From: Methylobacterium terrae
Lineage (GTDB): Bacteria > Pseudomonadota > Alphaproteobacteria > Rhizobiales > Beijerinckiaceae
Assembly (NCBI RefSeq): GCF_003173755.1
Contig: NZ_CP029553.1
Span: 5,274,001 to 5,338,000 of the forward strand
Direction of reading: 5' to 3'
Length of the DNA: 64,000 nucleotides
Position numbers and translations under genes: made by a program. The notes beneath the pieces were generated by a model, which was not told where the DNA came from, did no database searches, and saw only the letters and a list, made by a program, of their open reading frames with translations. Shown one piece after another: positions 24,985 through 34,284 of this stretch (positions are counted from its first letter, which is position 1; every line of letters begins with the position of its first letter).

Positions 24985-25704
24985 TCACACCCCCAGATAC
25001 GCCGCCGTCACCTCCGGGTTGCGGGCGATCTCGGCCGCCTGGCCCTGAAGGCGGATGCGGCCGGTCTCGAGCACGTAGGCGTAGTCGGCGATGGCGAGCG
25101 CCGCACTCGCATTCTGCTCGACGAGCAGGATCGTGCGCCCCTCCGCCCGCAAGGACGCGATGATCGAGAAGATCTCGTCGACGATGAGGGGGGCGAGGCC
25201 CATCGAGGGCTCGTCGAGGAGCAGGAGCACCGGCTCGGCCATGAGCGCGCGGCCCATCGCCAGCATCTGCTGCTCGCCGCCCGAGAGGTAGCCCGCCTGC
25301 TGGCGCAGCCGCTCGGCGAGCCGGGGAAAGCGCGCCTCGACCGCCTCCTGCCGCCGCGCGGCCTCGGGGCCCGGGACGTGGTAGGCGCCGAGCCGCAGGT
25401 TCTCCGCCACCGTCATGTTGGCGAAGACCTGGCGGCCCTCCGGCACCTGGACGATGCCGCGTCGGGCGATGCGGTGGGCCGCCTCGCCGGCGATGTCGAC
25501 GGGCGCCTCGTCGCCGTACATCACCCGGCCGGCCCGGGGCTTCATCAGGCCCGACAGGCTGCGCAGGATCGTGGTCTTGCCGGCGCCGTTCGAGCCGATC
25601 AGCGAGACGATGCTGCCGCGCCGCACCGTCAGGCCGATGCCGTGGACCACGTCGGCCCGGCCGTAGCCGAGGCGCAGGCCCTCGACCGCCAGAAGCTCGC
25701 TCAC
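24985..25704 (-). CDS. livF: LivF-type ABC transporter ATPase
   Basis: A 239-residue ATPase of the branched-chain amino acid (HAAT) importer family. Walker A is GSNGAGKTT, the signature is YLSGGEQQMLAMGRAL, Walker B is VLLLLDEPSMGL and the H-loop is in ILLVEQNA. The short LivF-type form lacks the extra insert of LivG. The start is GTG 25704 because it overlaps the livG stop as GTGA (livG ends 25701), which marks translational coupling; the frame opens further upstream but without homology. It is the last gene of the liv operon. The substrate cannot be told from the ATPase. Confidence 0.93.
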   Translation of the reverse strand: MSELLAVEGLRLGYGRADVVHGIGLTVRRGSIVSLIGSNGAGKTTILRSLSGLMKPRAGRVMYGDEAPVDIAGEAAHRIARRGIVQVPEGRQVFANMTVAENLRLGAYHVPGPEAARRQEAVEARFPRLAERLRQQAGYLSGGEQQMLAMGRALMAEPVLLLLDEPSMGLAPLIVDEIFSIIASLRAEGRTILLVEQNASAALAIADYAYVLETGRIRLQGQAAEIARNPEVTAAYLGV

Positions 25705-26495
25705 GACACCGCTCCCCGGCTCGCGGCGACCTCGTGGCTGCCGGTGCCCAGATAGGCCTCGATCACCGCCGGGTGGGCACGCACCTCCGCGGGCGTGCCG
25801 TCGGCGATCCGGCGGCCGAAGTTCAGGACCGTCAGGCGGTCGCACAGGCTCATCACCAGGGGCATGTCGTGCTCGACGAGCAGCAGGGTCAGGCCGCGCT
25901 CGTCGCGCAGGCGGCGCAGGAGGCCCAGGAGGGCGTGGGTCTCGGCCGGGTTCATGCCGGCGGCGGGCTCGTCGAGGAGCACGAGGCGCGGCTCGCAGGC
26001 GAGCGCCCGGGCGATCTCGAGCCGGCGCTGGTCGCCGTAGGGCAGGTCGCCGGCGCGGGAATCGGCCGCCTCGGACAACCCGACGAAGGCGAGGAGATCG
26101 CGCGCCTTGGCCTTGGCCTGCCGCTCCTCGGCGCGAAAGGCCGGACCGCGCAGCAGGATGCCCCAGGTCGCGGACAGCCGCGTGTGAAGGCCGGTCATCA
26201 CGTTCTCGAGCACCGTCATCTCGGAGAAGATGCGGATGTTCTGGAACGTGCGGGCCAGTCCCAGCGCCGTGCGCCGGTAGGGCGCCAGCCCGTCGAGCGG
26301 CTGGTCGCCGAGGCGCACGCTGCCGGCGCTGGGCGCCAGCACGCCGGAGACGAGGTTGAACAGGGTGGTCTTCCCGGCGCCGTTCGGGCCGATCAGGCCG
26401 TGCACGGTGCCGGGCTGGACGGTGAAATCGACGGAATCGACGGCGACGAGGCCCTGGAAGCGGCGGGTCAGGCCTTGGACGGTCAGGAGTGCCAT
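25701..26495 (-). CDS. livG: LivG-type ABC transporter ATPase
   Basis: A 264-residue ATPase, partner of LivF in the membrane-bound heterodimer. Walker A is GPNGAGKTT, the LivG-specific region is LGLARTFQNIRIF, the signature region is LPYGDQRRLEIARAL, Walker B is LVLLDEPAAGMNP and the H-loop is in LLLVEHDM. ATG 26495 lies 5 bp after the livM stop and is the first start of the conserved domain. Gene order on the minus strand is livK, livH, livM, livG, livF, with tight spacing from livH on. Confidence 0.94.
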   Translation of the reverse strand: MALLTVQGLTRRFQGLVAVDSVDFTVQPGTVHGLIGPNGAGKTTLFNLVSGVLAPSAGSVRLGDQPLDGLAPYRRTALGLARTFQNIRIFSEMTVLENVMTGLHTRLSATWGILLRGPAFRAEERQAKAKARDLLAFVGLSEAADSRAGDLPYGDQRRLEIARALACEPRLVLLDEPAAGMNPAETHALLGLLRRLRDERGLTLLLVEHDMPLVMSLCDRLTVLNFGRRIADGTPAEVRAHPAVIEAYLGTGSHEVAASRGAVS

Positions 26496-26500
26496 CGGCG

Positions 26501-27340
26501 TCAGCCCGTCCGCGCGATGCGCCAGGGCAGGATGCCCCGCGGCATGAAGAGGACGGCGAGCACGATGATCAGGCCGTTCACCATCAGGCGGAAGTCGGCG
26601 AGCGGGCGCAGGACCTCCGGCAGCAGGGTCAGGATGGTCGAGCCGAGCACCGGCGCCAGCGGCGAGCCGATGCCGCCGAGGAGCGCGTAGCTCAGGATCG
26701 TCACCGCGGCCTCGAACCCGTACTCGTTCGGGCCGATGAACGAGGAGACGTGGGCCGAGAGGCAGCCCGCCACCCCGGCCATCGCCGAAGAGACGACGAG
26801 CGCGACGAGCCGGTAGCGCGGCAGGTTCACCCCCATCACGCCGGCCGCCGCCTCGTCCTCGCGCATCGCCTCCATGGCGCGGCCGACGCGGGAGCGCGCC
26901 ACCAGCGTCAGGCCGACGAGCAGCACCGCGAGCGTGCCGTAGATCGCCGCGACGCCGCCGCGCTCCGGGATGCTCGACAGGCCGAGCGCCCCGCCGGCAT
27001 AGTCCCAGTTGAGGAACACGATGCGGGTGATCTCGCCGAGCCCGATCGTCGCGATGGCGAGGTAGACGCCGGTGAGCCGCAGCGTCGGCCCGCCGACGAC
27101 GAGGGCGAGCAGCGCCGGCACCAGGGCGGCGGCGACCATCGACACGCCGAAGGGCACGCCGAACTTCACCGTGAGGAGCGCGCCCGTATAGGCACCGACG
27201 CCCATGAAGGCGGCTTGGCCGAGAGAGAGCTGGCCCACCGCCAGCACCACGTAGACCGAGAGGGCCAGGATGCCGTTCACCCCGATCGCGTGGATCAGGC
27301 TCTGGTAGGTCCAGTAGAAGTCGTCGAGGGCTTCCCACAT
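26501..27340 (-). CDS. livM: LivM-type ABC transporter permease
   Basis: A 279-residue integral membrane permease of the HAAT importer. It has the LivM motif LSLGQAAFMGVGAYTGALL near residue 40 and the cytoplasmic coupling segment RSRVGRAMEAMREDEAAAGVMGVNLPRYR, the EAA-like loop contacting the ATPases. About eight hydrophobic segments are visible. ATG 27340 (MWEALDDFYW) lies 5 bp after the livH stop; upstream codons are an arginine/proline artefact of the overlapping frame. Confidence 0.93.
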   Translation of the reverse strand: MWEALDDFYWTYQSLIHAIGVNGILALSVYVVLAVGQLSLGQAAFMGVGAYTGALLTVKFGVPFGVSMVAAALVPALLALVVGGPTLRLTGVYLAIATIGLGEITRIVFLNWDYAGGALGLSSIPERGGVAAIYGTLAVLLVGLTLVARSRVGRAMEAMREDEAAAGVMGVNLPRYRLVALVVSSAMAGVAGCLSAHVSSFIGPNEYGFEAAVTILSYALLGGIGSPLAPVLGSTILTLLPEVLRPLADFRLMVNGLIIVLAVLFMPRGILPWRIARTG

Positions 27341-27345
27341 GACGG

Positions 27346-28227
27346 TCAGGCCCGCTTGGCGGCGGCGCGGCCGAACAGGCCGAGGGGGCGGAACCACAGG
27401 GTGGCGACGAGGAGCGCGAAGGCGATCATGTCCTTGAGGGTCGAGGAGAGGTAGGCGGCGGTGAGCACCTCGGCGAGGCCGAGGATGAGGCCGGCCAGCA
27501 GCGCGCCGCGCAGGTCGCCGAGCCCGCCCACGATGATGACCGCGAAGCCGCGCAGCATCATGTGCTCGCCCATGAAGGGCTGGATGGCGTTGAAGTTGAG
27601 CCCGACGAGCACGCCCGCCGCGCCCCCGATGGCGCCCGACAGGAACGACACCACCCGCAGCATCAGGGCGCCGTTGATGCCCATGAGGGAGGCGGCGTCC
27701 GGGTTCTCGGCCACCGCCCGGATGGCGAGGCCGATCCGCGAGCCGCGCACCAGCGCGAGCAGCGCCAGCATCAGCACGATCGCCGCGCCGAGGATCAGGA
27801 GCTGGGTCGTGCCGACCCGCACGTCGCCGAGGCTGTAGGCGCCGCCGGAGAACACCGCCGCCGGGAAGCGCCGGATCTCGGTGCCGAGCGCCGCCGCCAT
27901 GCCGGCATAGAGGAACAGCGTGGCCCCCAGCGTCACCATCAGCGACGAGAGCTCGGGCGCCTTCGCCTTGCGCAGGCGGGTGAGGAGCAGCGTGTCGAGG
28001 ACGACCGCGATCAGGCCCGCGATCAGCGCGCCGACGGGCAGCGCCGCCCAGATCGGCAGGTCCAGCCCTTGCGTGCTCCAGAGCGCCGCGAAGGCGCCGA
28101 GCGCGAAGTAGACCCCGTAGGTCAGGTTGATGACGCCCATCACCCCGAACATCAGCGTGAAGCCGATGGCGAAGAGGGCGTAGGTCGCGCCGAGCACGAC
28201 GCCGTTGACGAGCTGCTGCTCAAGCAT
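27346..28227 (-). CDS. livH: LivH-type ABC transporter permease
   Basis: A 293-residue integral membrane permease starting MLEQQLVNGVVLGATYALFA, the standard LivH beginning, followed by GVINLTYGVYFALGAF. The EAA-like coupling loop RGSRIGLAIRAVAENPDAASLMGIN is present. It forms the translocation pore with LivM. It is separated from livK by 229 bp that contain a palindromic repeat (28391..28414), so livHMGF may also have its own promoter or be processed away from livK. Confidence 0.94.
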   Translation of the reverse strand: MLEQQLVNGVVLGATYALFAIGFTLMFGVMGVINLTYGVYFALGAFAALWSTQGLDLPIWAALPVGALIAGLIAVVLDTLLLTRLRKAKAPELSSLMVTLGATLFLYAGMAAALGTEIRRFPAAVFSGGAYSLGDVRVGTTQLLILGAAIVLMLALLALVRGSRIGLAIRAVAENPDAASLMGINGALMLRVVSFLSGAIGGAAGVLVGLNFNAIQPFMGEHMMLRGFAVIIVGGLGDLRGALLAGLILGLAEVLTAAYLSSTLKDMIAFALLVATLWFRPLGLFGRAAAKRA

Positions 28228-28390
28228 GGGTGAGGGCTTGGAACTTCGATGGGCGTCCGACGCCCGCTGCGGCCCGGCCTTCAGGGCCGAACAGGATGAC
28301 GAGGGTGCGACGTGGCCGATATCGCGCGGCGGGTCAATCGGTTGGGGGCGAGAGGCGTAGGCCGCATCGCGTGAAGACAGGGCGCGGGTC

Positions 28391-28414
28391 CCCCTCTCCC
28401 GTTTGGGAGAGGGG
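28391..28414. repeat. Intergenic palindrome, copy 1 (CCCCTCTCCC-N4-GGGAGAGGGG)
   Basis: A perfect 10-bp palindrome with a GTTT loop, flanked on one side by GGGATCCCC-type sequence shared with the copy at 48625..48648. It lies in the livK-livH gap. It is a member of a dispersed intergenic repeat family also found at 48764..48787. Confidence 0.75.
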
Positions 28415-28456
28415 ATCCCGCGATTTATCCTTGGAAAGTTCTGGAACGGCGCCCGC

Positions 28457-29596
28457 TTACTGCAGCAGCTGGAACTTGCCGTCCTTCATCACCAGCACCA
28501 CCACGCCCGACGTATCGGCCGGGTCGCGGCTGTCGGAGAAGGAGAACGGGCCCATCACGCCGGTGTACTTCACCTTGATCAGCGCATCCTTGATCTTCTC
28601 AGGCTCCGGGGCGCCGGCCGCGTCGATCGCCTTGGCGACGATGAACAGGGTGTCGTAGGCCTGGGCCGCGAACTGGTCGGGCAGGTCGCCGCCGTACTTG
28701 GCCTTGAAGGCGTTGACGAAGGCCTGGTTGGCCGCGTCCGGCTTGCCGATGAACCACGGGCTGCCGACGAGGGTGCCGTCCGCCGCCTTGCCGGCGATGT
28801 CGCCGAGCTTGGGCGAGTTCAGGCCGTTGCCGCCGATGAAGAACACCTTCTCGGGAATGCCGAGCTGGCGCGCCTGGAGCTCGATGCCGGAGGCCGCCTC
28901 GACCAGCGCCGACAGCACGATCGCGTCGGGGTTCAGCGCCTTGATCTTGGTGAGCTGGGCCGAGAAGTCCGAATCCTTCGAGCCGAAGGTCTCGGTCGTC
29001 AGGGTCTCGATGCCGAGCTTCTCGAGCGAGGCCTTCATCACGTCGTAGGCCGACTTGGTGAAGGCGTCGTCGTTGCCGTACATCACGGCGACGCGCTTGA
29101 TGCCGAACTTCGCCTGCGCGGTCTTCAGCGTGACCGGGATGACGTCGGATTCCGGCAGCGAGGTGCGGAAGACGTAGGGGCCGATCGCCGTGATGCCGTT
29201 GGCGGTCGTCGAGGTGCCGACGATCGGCACCTTGCGCTCGTTGGCGACGGGGCCGGCGGCGAACATCTCGTTCGAGAGGGTCGGCCCGAGGATCAGCGGA
29301 ACCTTGTCGCGGCCGATGAGCTTGCGGGCGGCGTTGAGCGCCTGCTCCTTGGCGCCGGCCGAATCCTCGTAGACGAGGGCGAGCGGACGGCCGCCGAGCA
29401 CGCCGCCGGCCTTGTTGATGTCGGTCAGCGCCAGGTCGAAGCCGCGCTGGATGGCGACCCCGTAGCGGCTGTTGGGACCGGTCAGGATCTCGATCGCGCC
29501 GAGCTTCACCGGCGACTTGTCCTGCGCCTGCGCGCCGGCCAGGCTGCTCCCGAGCAACGCCGCCGCGAGCAGCACTCTCCTCGACATCGACCGCAT
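28457..29596 (-). CDS. livK: HAAT-family periplasmic substrate-binding protein (LivK-type)
   Basis: A 379-residue exported type I binding protein. The signal peptide (MRSMSRRVLLAAALLGSSLAGAQAQ) is followed by VKLGAIEILTGPNSRYGVAIQRGFDLALTDIN, the usual first lobe of LivJ/LivK-like proteins. ATG 29596 has a strong ribosome-binding site (GGAGGAACC). It delivers the substrate to LivHMGF. The group binds branched-chain amino acids, urea, short amides or aromatic acids, and the pocket cannot be read well enough to choose. It is the first gene of the operon. Confidence 0.92.
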   Translation of the reverse strand: MRSMSRRVLLAAALLGSSLAGAQAQDKSPVKLGAIEILTGPNSRYGVAIQRGFDLALTDINKAGGVLGGRPLALVYEDSAGAKEQALNAARKLIGRDKVPLILGPTLSNEMFAAGPVANERKVPIVGTSTTANGITAIGPYVFRTSLPESDVIPVTLKTAQAKFGIKRVAVMYGNDDAFTKSAYDVMKASLEKLGIETLTTETFGSKDSDFSAQLTKIKALNPDAIVLSALVEAASGIELQARQLGIPEKVFFIGGNGLNSPKLGDIAGKAADGTLVGSPWFIGKPDAANQAFVNAFKAKYGGDLPDQFAAQAYDTLFIVAKAIDAAGAPEPEKIKDALIKVKYTGVMGPFSFSDSRDPADTSGVVVLVMKDGKFQLLQ

Positions 29597-29796
29597 CCCG
29601 GTTCCTCCTCGCATCCGCTGTTTCTGCTTAGCCCGCGCCGATGCCGTGCCGCACGGAAGGATCGGCGCCGACGCTGGATCGAAGAGCGCCTTAAAGCACT
29701 GAGAGGCGGCGGTAAATCGATTCCGGTGCCCGTGCCCATGCGCGAACGGCCCCGCCACGAGGGCGAGGCCGTTCCGGCATGCTGCGAAAGGATGAC

Positions 29797-30285
29797 TCAG
29801 AGCGCGCGGTCGAAGCGCAGCTCGCCGGCCTGGCTCTTGATCACGAGCTGCGAGCCCACGAGGTCCCACTGGCCCGAGGTGCGCAGCGCCGTCAGGAACT
29901 GCATCTCCGAGGCGCCGACCACCTTGTCGCAGCTGCGCTTGGTCAGGGCGAGCGGGCCGACCGCCAGGTGCTGCTCCTTGAGCGGGAAGGCGGTCGCCGC
30001 GAAGGTGTTGCAGCCGCCGAAGCCGCGGGCACGGTACTGCTTGTCGATGATGAAGCTCGGCCGCTCGGCGCCGGCGAACGGCTTGCCGTTGAGGCTCACC
30101 GCAGTCCAGGTCGAGTCGAGCGGGAAGACCTTCTCCTGGGCCTTCAGCGGCGGGATGTACTGAGGCGCATTGGCCTTGTCCCGGTTCTTCTGTCCGTAGC
30201 CCAGCATGTTCTGCGCCGAAGCCTGCGTGGCCGACGCCAACAGCGCGACGGCGCCGGCGGCCAGCGCAACCTGCATCGCCTTCAT
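29797..30285 (-). CDS. Exported META (HslJ-like) domain protein
   Basis: A 162-residue protein with a signal peptide (MKAMQVALAAGAVALLASATQASAQ) and one META domain (about 50-160). The domain shows DSTWTAVSLNGKPFAG, then ARGFGGCNTFAATAFPL with the typical GCN turn, LTKRSCDK with a second cysteine, and EMQFLTALRT. META domains occur in E. coli HslJ, a heat-inducible envelope protein linked to novobiocin tolerance, and in many secreted proteins of unknown role. ATG 30285 has GGGGAA upstream; ATG 30297 is an alternative. It stands alone and is divergent from the XRE gene at 30541. Confidence 0.87.
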   Translation of the reverse strand: MKAMQVALAAGAVALLASATQASAQNMLGYGQKNRDKANAPQYIPPLKAQEKVFPLDSTWTAVSLNGKPFAGAERPSFIIDKQYRARGFGGCNTFAATAFPLKEQHLAVGPLALTKRSCDKVVGASEMQFLTALRTSGQWDLVGSQLVIKSQAGELRFDRAL

Positions 30286-30540
30286 CGCATTCCCCATCCG
30301 TCTTGTCGTGTTGGTCGCGGACCCTAGAGAGGCACTCCCCGACCCGCAACCCTGGCGGCCGAAGCGGCAGCCCCGCATCGGCATCTTGCCGACGACTGTT
30401 GCAATTATGCGGCAAGCTTGGCCGTAATGTGGCACGACTCGCGAAAGCTTGCCGGTGTGGCAACGAAAGCGGAGCCTCGCCGTTAGCCAAGGCCTGTGCG
30501 CGGCGCAGGAGATCCATCGGCGAGCGAGGGACGGGTTTCA

Positions 30541-30834
30541 GTGAACGGCGGAGACGACATCACGGCGGCGCAGCTGCGCCGCGCGCGGGACCTGCTCGGC
30601 TGGTCCGAGGACGAGCTGGCGCTGCGCGCCAACGTCGACGCGGAGAGCATCCGCCAGTTCGAGGCCGGCCGCTACCCGCCCTCGCCCGAGCAGCGGGCCG
30701 CGCTCCGCGGCGCCCTCGTGGCCGCCGGCGTGGAGCTGACCGACGGCGCCTACCCGGATGCCCGGCTGCGCCCGGACGACGCGCCGGACAAGGGCATCCA
30801 CCCGAGCGAGCTCACCACCGAGAACGACCGCTGA
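30541..30834 (+). CDS. XRE-like helix-turn-helix protein
   Basis: A 97-residue protein with a short HTH_3-like domain (about residues 7-63: ITAAQLRRARDLLGWSEDEL, NVDAESIRQFEAG, ALRGALVAAGVEL) and an acidic, proline-containing tail. The start is GTG 30541 with GAGGG upstream. Such small XRE proteins are common and mostly uncharacterised in Rhizobiales and Methylobacterium. It is convergent with the hydrolase gene, with only 3 bp between the stops, and divergent from the META-domain gene. The target is unknown. Confidence 0.75.
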   Translation: MNGGDDITAAQLRRARDLLGWSEDELALRANVDAESIRQFEAGRYPPSPEQRAALRGALVAAGVELTDGAYPDARLRPDDAPDKGIHPSELTTENDR

Positions 30835-30837
30835 GCC

Positions 30838-31740
30838 TCACGGCGCGCCCTCGATGACGGCCGCGACCGCCTCGACCGTGCCCGGGGCGAGGGGTAGGCC
30901 CGGATCCCGGTAGGCGGCGATGTTCGCGGCTCGGTCGTCTGGGGCGACCGCCTTGAACACGTGGTTGGCCTCCGGCAGCAGGGCGAGGCGCGAGGCCGGG
31001 TTCGCCCGGTGCAGCGCCTCCGCGTCGGCCCGGCCGACCTGCAGGTCGCGCTCCCCCTGGAGGATCAGCACCGGCGCCCGCACCTCCGCGATCAGCGCCG
31101 CCGGATCGACCCGCATCAGGCTGATCAGGAAGCCCTGCACCTCGGGCCGGAACAACGAAAGCAGCACCGGACTCACGGCCTCCACCCGCTCGCCGCCCTC
31201 GAGCCGCGCCAGGATGGCAAGGGCCTCGTCCATGATGACGGCGTTGGCCGGGTTGGCGGCGAGCTGCTCGCGCAGGACCGCGCCGAGCGGGCGCCCTGGC
31301 ACCGCCGCCAGGATCAGGCCGGCGAGGTCCGACATGCCGCCGGCGGCCGCCGCCAGGGCCACCAGCCCGCCCTCGCTGTGGCCGAGGAGCCAGACCGGTG
31401 CCGCCGCGTCGCGGGCGCGGATCGCCGCGATCCAGGCGCGGACGTCGTCGACGTAGTCGCCGAGGGTGACGGCGTTGGCGTCGGACGCCGCCGGCCGGCT
31501 TCCGTACATGCCGCGCTTGTCGATCCGTAGGGAGGCGATGCCGCGCGCGCCTAAAGCATCGGCGAGGAGCCGGTAGGTGCCGGCCGCCACCCCGCCCGGA
31601 TTGTTGCCGTCACGGTCGGTCGGGCCGGAGCCCGGGACGATCAGGACGACCGGAGCGCCGGCGGAGGCCGGCTGCCAGGTTCCCTCGAGCAGCCCACCCG
31701 GCCCCCTCGCGTGGATCTCGATGGCTTGCGCAGACGCCAT
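30838..31740 (-). CDS. Alpha/beta hydrolase
   Basis: A 300-residue serine hydrolase. The oxyanion region is VVLIVPGSGPTDRDGNNP, the nucleophile elbow GHSEGG (about residue 127) carries the catalytic Ser, the acid is probably in LILQGERDLQV, and the catalytic His is in EANHVFK. The GSGPTDRDGN motif is typical of a bacterial group of predicted esterases related to YqkD/S9-like hydrolases. There is no signal peptide. ATG 31740 was chosen; ATG 31749 adds three residues. The substrate is unknown, and the neighbouring FAD reductase gives no clear pathway. Confidence 0.88.
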   Translation of the reverse strand: MASAQAIEIHARGPGGLLEGTWQPASAGAPVVLIVPGSGPTDRDGNNPGGVAAGTYRLLADALGARGIASLRIDKRGMYGSRPAASDANAVTLGDYVDDVRAWIAAIRARDAAAPVWLLGHSEGGLVALAAAAGGMSDLAGLILAAVPGRPLGAVLREQLAANPANAVIMDEALAILARLEGGERVEAVSPVLLSLFRPEVQGFLISLMRVDPAALIAEVRAPVLILQGERDLQVGRADAEALHRANPASRLALLPEANHVFKAVAPDDRAANIAAYRDPGLPLAPGTVEAVAAVIEGAP

Positions 31741-31784
31741 CACGCGCATCTCCGGTGAGACATGACGATGCCTAGCATCGCCCC

Positions 31785-33005
31785 TCAGCCGAGCGCCAGG
31801 GCCTTGAGGTCGAAGCCGGGATCTGCCGCCTGGTCCGGGGCCGGGTTCCGTCCCGCCTGGAGCAGGCGGCGGGCGATCATGTGGTCGGCCGGGCGGTTGA
31901 GCGATTCGACCCCGGCGAGGCGCCCGTCGCGGTAGCAGAACACCGAGACTCCGCCTGCCTCCGGATCGCCCCGGCGCACCGCGAGGTCGTGCGGCTGGCA
32001 CAGGCCGGCGATCTGGAGCTTGAGCGGGCCCTGGTCGCTCCAGAACCACGGCACCGCCGTGAAGGCGGCGGGCCGGCCGGTGAGGCGGGCGGCGACGCAG
32101 CGGGCGCCGTCGACGGCGTTCTGGACCGACTCGATCCGCACCCGCGCGCCGTCCGCGTGGGGCGAGGGGAAGCTGGCGCCGTCGCCGATGCCTGAGATCG
32201 CCGGGTCCTCGGTGGCGAGCATCGCGTCGACGGCGATCCCGTTCTCGATCCGCAGACCCGCCGCCGCCGCGAGATCGGCGTTCGGCAGGACGCCGATGCC
32301 GACGAGGATTAGGTCGGCCGCGATCTCGCGCCCGTCCGCGAGGGCGACCGCCCGGGCGCGGTCTGGCCCGAGGATGGCGGAGACCCCGCTGCCGAACAGG
32401 AAGCGCACCCCGGCCGCGAGGTGGGAGGCCTCGATCAGGGCCGCCATGCCGGCGGAGACCGAGCGGGCGAGGGGGCGCTCCAGCCCCTCGATCACCGTGA
32501 CGGACACACCCTTCCGGGCGCAGACCGCCGCGAATTCGAGGCCGATGAAGCCCGCGCCCACCACCGCGACCGCCTTCGCCCCGGCGAGCGCCGCCTTCAG
32601 GGCGTCGGCCTCGGCGAGCGTGCGCAACTGGTGCACGCCGGCGAGATCCGCGCCCGGCACCGGCAGCGGGCGGTTGCGCGATCCCGTCGCCAGGACGAGG
32701 TGGTCGTAGGCCAGCGCCTCCCCGGAGGCGAGGTGGAGGCGACGCCCCGCCCGGTCGATCGCGACCGCCCGCTCACCGGCGCGCAGGGCGAGGCGGTGCT
32801 CGGCGAAATACGCCTCCGGTCGCAGGGAGAGTCCCGCCGCGTCGGTCTTGCCGAGCATGTAGGCCTTCGACAGCGGCGGCCGGCCATAGGGCAGGCCCGG
32901 CTCGTCGCCGACGAGGGTCACCGGGCCGGCATAGCCGCTCTCCCGCAGGGAAGCCCCGAGCTGAAACCCGGCCTGGCCGGTGCCGACCACCACGATTCCG
33001 TTCAT
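31785..33005 (-). CDS. FAD-dependent ferredoxin/rubredoxin-type reductase
   Basis: A 406-residue pyridine-nucleotide-disulfide-type oxidoreductase without the redox-active cysteines. It has the FAD-binding VVVGTGQAGFQLG at the N-terminus, PYGRPPLSKAYM, LATGSRNRPLPVPG, the NAD(P)H-binding VAVVGAGFIGLEFAA, and SGIGDGASFP as the second FAD contact. This is the arrangement of the NADH-dependent reductase components that feed ferredoxins, rubredoxins or cytochrome P450/dioxygenase systems. No ferredoxin or oxygenase gene is adjacent, so the electron acceptor is unknown. ATG 33005 begins at the Rossmann strand; ATG 33017 is possible. Confidence 0.92.
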   Translation of the reverse strand: MNGIVVVGTGQAGFQLGASLRESGYAGPVTLVGDEPGLPYGRPPLSKAYMLGKTDAAGLSLRPEAYFAEHRLALRAGERAVAIDRAGRRLHLASGEALAYDHLVLATGSRNRPLPVPGADLAGVHQLRTLAEADALKAALAGAKAVAVVGAGFIGLEFAAVCARKGVSVTVIEGLERPLARSVSAGMAALIEASHLAAGVRFLFGSGVSAILGPDRARAVALADGREIAADLILVGIGVLPNADLAAAAGLRIENGIAVDAMLATEDPAISGIGDGASFPSPHADGARVRIESVQNAVDGARCVAARLTGRPAAFTAVPWFWSDQGPLKLQIAGLCQPHDLAVRRGDPEAGGVSVFCYRDGRLAGVESLNRPADHMIARRLLQAGRNPAPDQAADPGFDLKALALG

Positions 33006-33051
33006 GGGCACGGGCATATCCCGGAAGCCGGGCCGCCGTCGAGCGTGGCCG

Positions 33052-34065
33052 TCACCAGGCGACGCAGAGCTTGCCGAAATGGCCCCCGCTCTCCTGATGG
33101 CGAAAGGCCGCGGGCAGTTCATCGAAGGTGTAGATGCGGTCGATGACCGGGCGGATCCCGGTGCGGTCGAGGGCCGCGACGTAGTCCTGCTGCTGGCGCC
33201 GGCTGCCGACGATCAGGCCCTGGAGCCGGGCCTGCTTGGCCATCAGCGCGGAGGTCGGCACCTCGCCGGCCCTCCCGGTGAGCACGCCGATGAGCGCGAT
33301 GTGGCCGCCGACGCGGACCGCCTCGATCGACTGCGCCAGGGTGCCGGGCCCGCCGACCTCGACGACGTGGTCGACGCCGCGCCCGCCGGTCCAGTCGCGC
33401 ACCTGCCGGCCCCAGTCGGGATGGGTGCGGTAATTGACCGTGTGGTCGGCGCCCAAGCCGCGCACCCGCTCGAGCTTGGCGTCGGACGAGGAGGTGACGA
33501 TCACCGCCGCACCCGTCGCCTTGGCGATCTGCAGGGCCGCGATCGAGACGCCGCCGGTGCCGAGCGCCAGCACGGCGTCGCCGGCCTTCAGGCCGCCGTC
33601 GCCGACGAGGGCCCGCCACGCCGTGAGGCCCGCGGTGGTGATGGTGGCGGATTCGGCGTGGGTCCAGCCGCGCGGCGCGCGGGTGAAGGCGGAAGCGGAC
33701 CGGACCGCGTGGGTGAGGGCGAACCCGTCGACGCCGTCGCCGGGCACCTGCGCGAAGTTGCCGACCGGGGCCTGGGGCAGCCCGTCGGCCCAGTGCGGGA
33801 AGAAGCAGGAGACCACGGCGTCGCCGGGCGCGAACTCGGTGACGCCCGCGCCGACCGCCTCGACGGTCCCGGCCCCGTCCGACATCAGGATCCGGCCGTC
33901 CGCCGCCAGGGAGCGCCCGCTCGCCACCAGCAGGTCGTGGAAGTTGAGCGAGGTCGCGTGGACCGCGACCCGGATCTCGCCGGGGCCGGGCTGCCCGGGA
34001 TCGGGCCGCTCGGCGATCTCCAGGCGGTCGAGGCCGCCGGGCGCTCGGACGACGAAGGCCTTCAT
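33052..34065 (-). CDS. MDR-superfamily NAD(P)-dependent alcohol dehydrogenase
   Basis: A 337-residue medium-chain dehydrogenase/reductase. It has the GroES-like N-terminal fold (SLNFHDLLVASGR, SDGAGTVEAVG) and a Rossmann domain with the nucleotide-binding LALGTGGVSIAALQIAKATGA. The canonical zinc-ligand cysteine cluster of ADHs is absent, so it is closer to quinone oxidoreductase/zinc-free MDR enzymes despite the usual annotation as a zinc-dependent ADH. HVVEVGG and RRQQQDYVAALDRTGIRP are family-typical. It is on the same strand as the FAD reductase, 47 bp upstream of it, so they may be co-expressed. The substrate is unknown. Confidence 0.88.
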   Translation of the reverse strand: MKAFVVRAPGGLDRLEIAERPDPGQPGPGEIRVAVHATSLNFHDLLVASGRSLAADGRILMSDGAGTVEAVGAGVTEFAPGDAVVSCFFPHWADGLPQAPVGNFAQVPGDGVDGFALTHAVRSASAFTRAPRGWTHAESATITTAGLTAWRALVGDGGLKAGDAVLALGTGGVSIAALQIAKATGAAVIVTSSSDAKLERVRGLGADHTVNYRTHPDWGRQVRDWTGGRGVDHVVEVGGPGTLAQSIEAVRVGGHIALIGVLTGRAGEVPTSALMAKQARLQGLIVGSRRQQQDYVAALDRTGIRPVIDRIYTFDELPAAFRHQESGGHFGKLCVAW

Positions 34066-34284
34066 CCTGTCCTCCTGACCGGTCGCCGCCACGCGGGCGG
34101 CGGGGTTCGGGTGAGGGGACGGAGGTAGAACGGGGGACGAGGGATTCGAGGCGGGGGATGCGGATTTCGAGGCCGGCGCAGCGAGACCCACCCGGTTCGC
34201 GACTTCCTGTTCATTCCGGGGCGGCGCAGCGGAGCCCGGACTGAACAGGAGGGTGAGGGGATCGACGGGCGGGCCGAGCAGCGC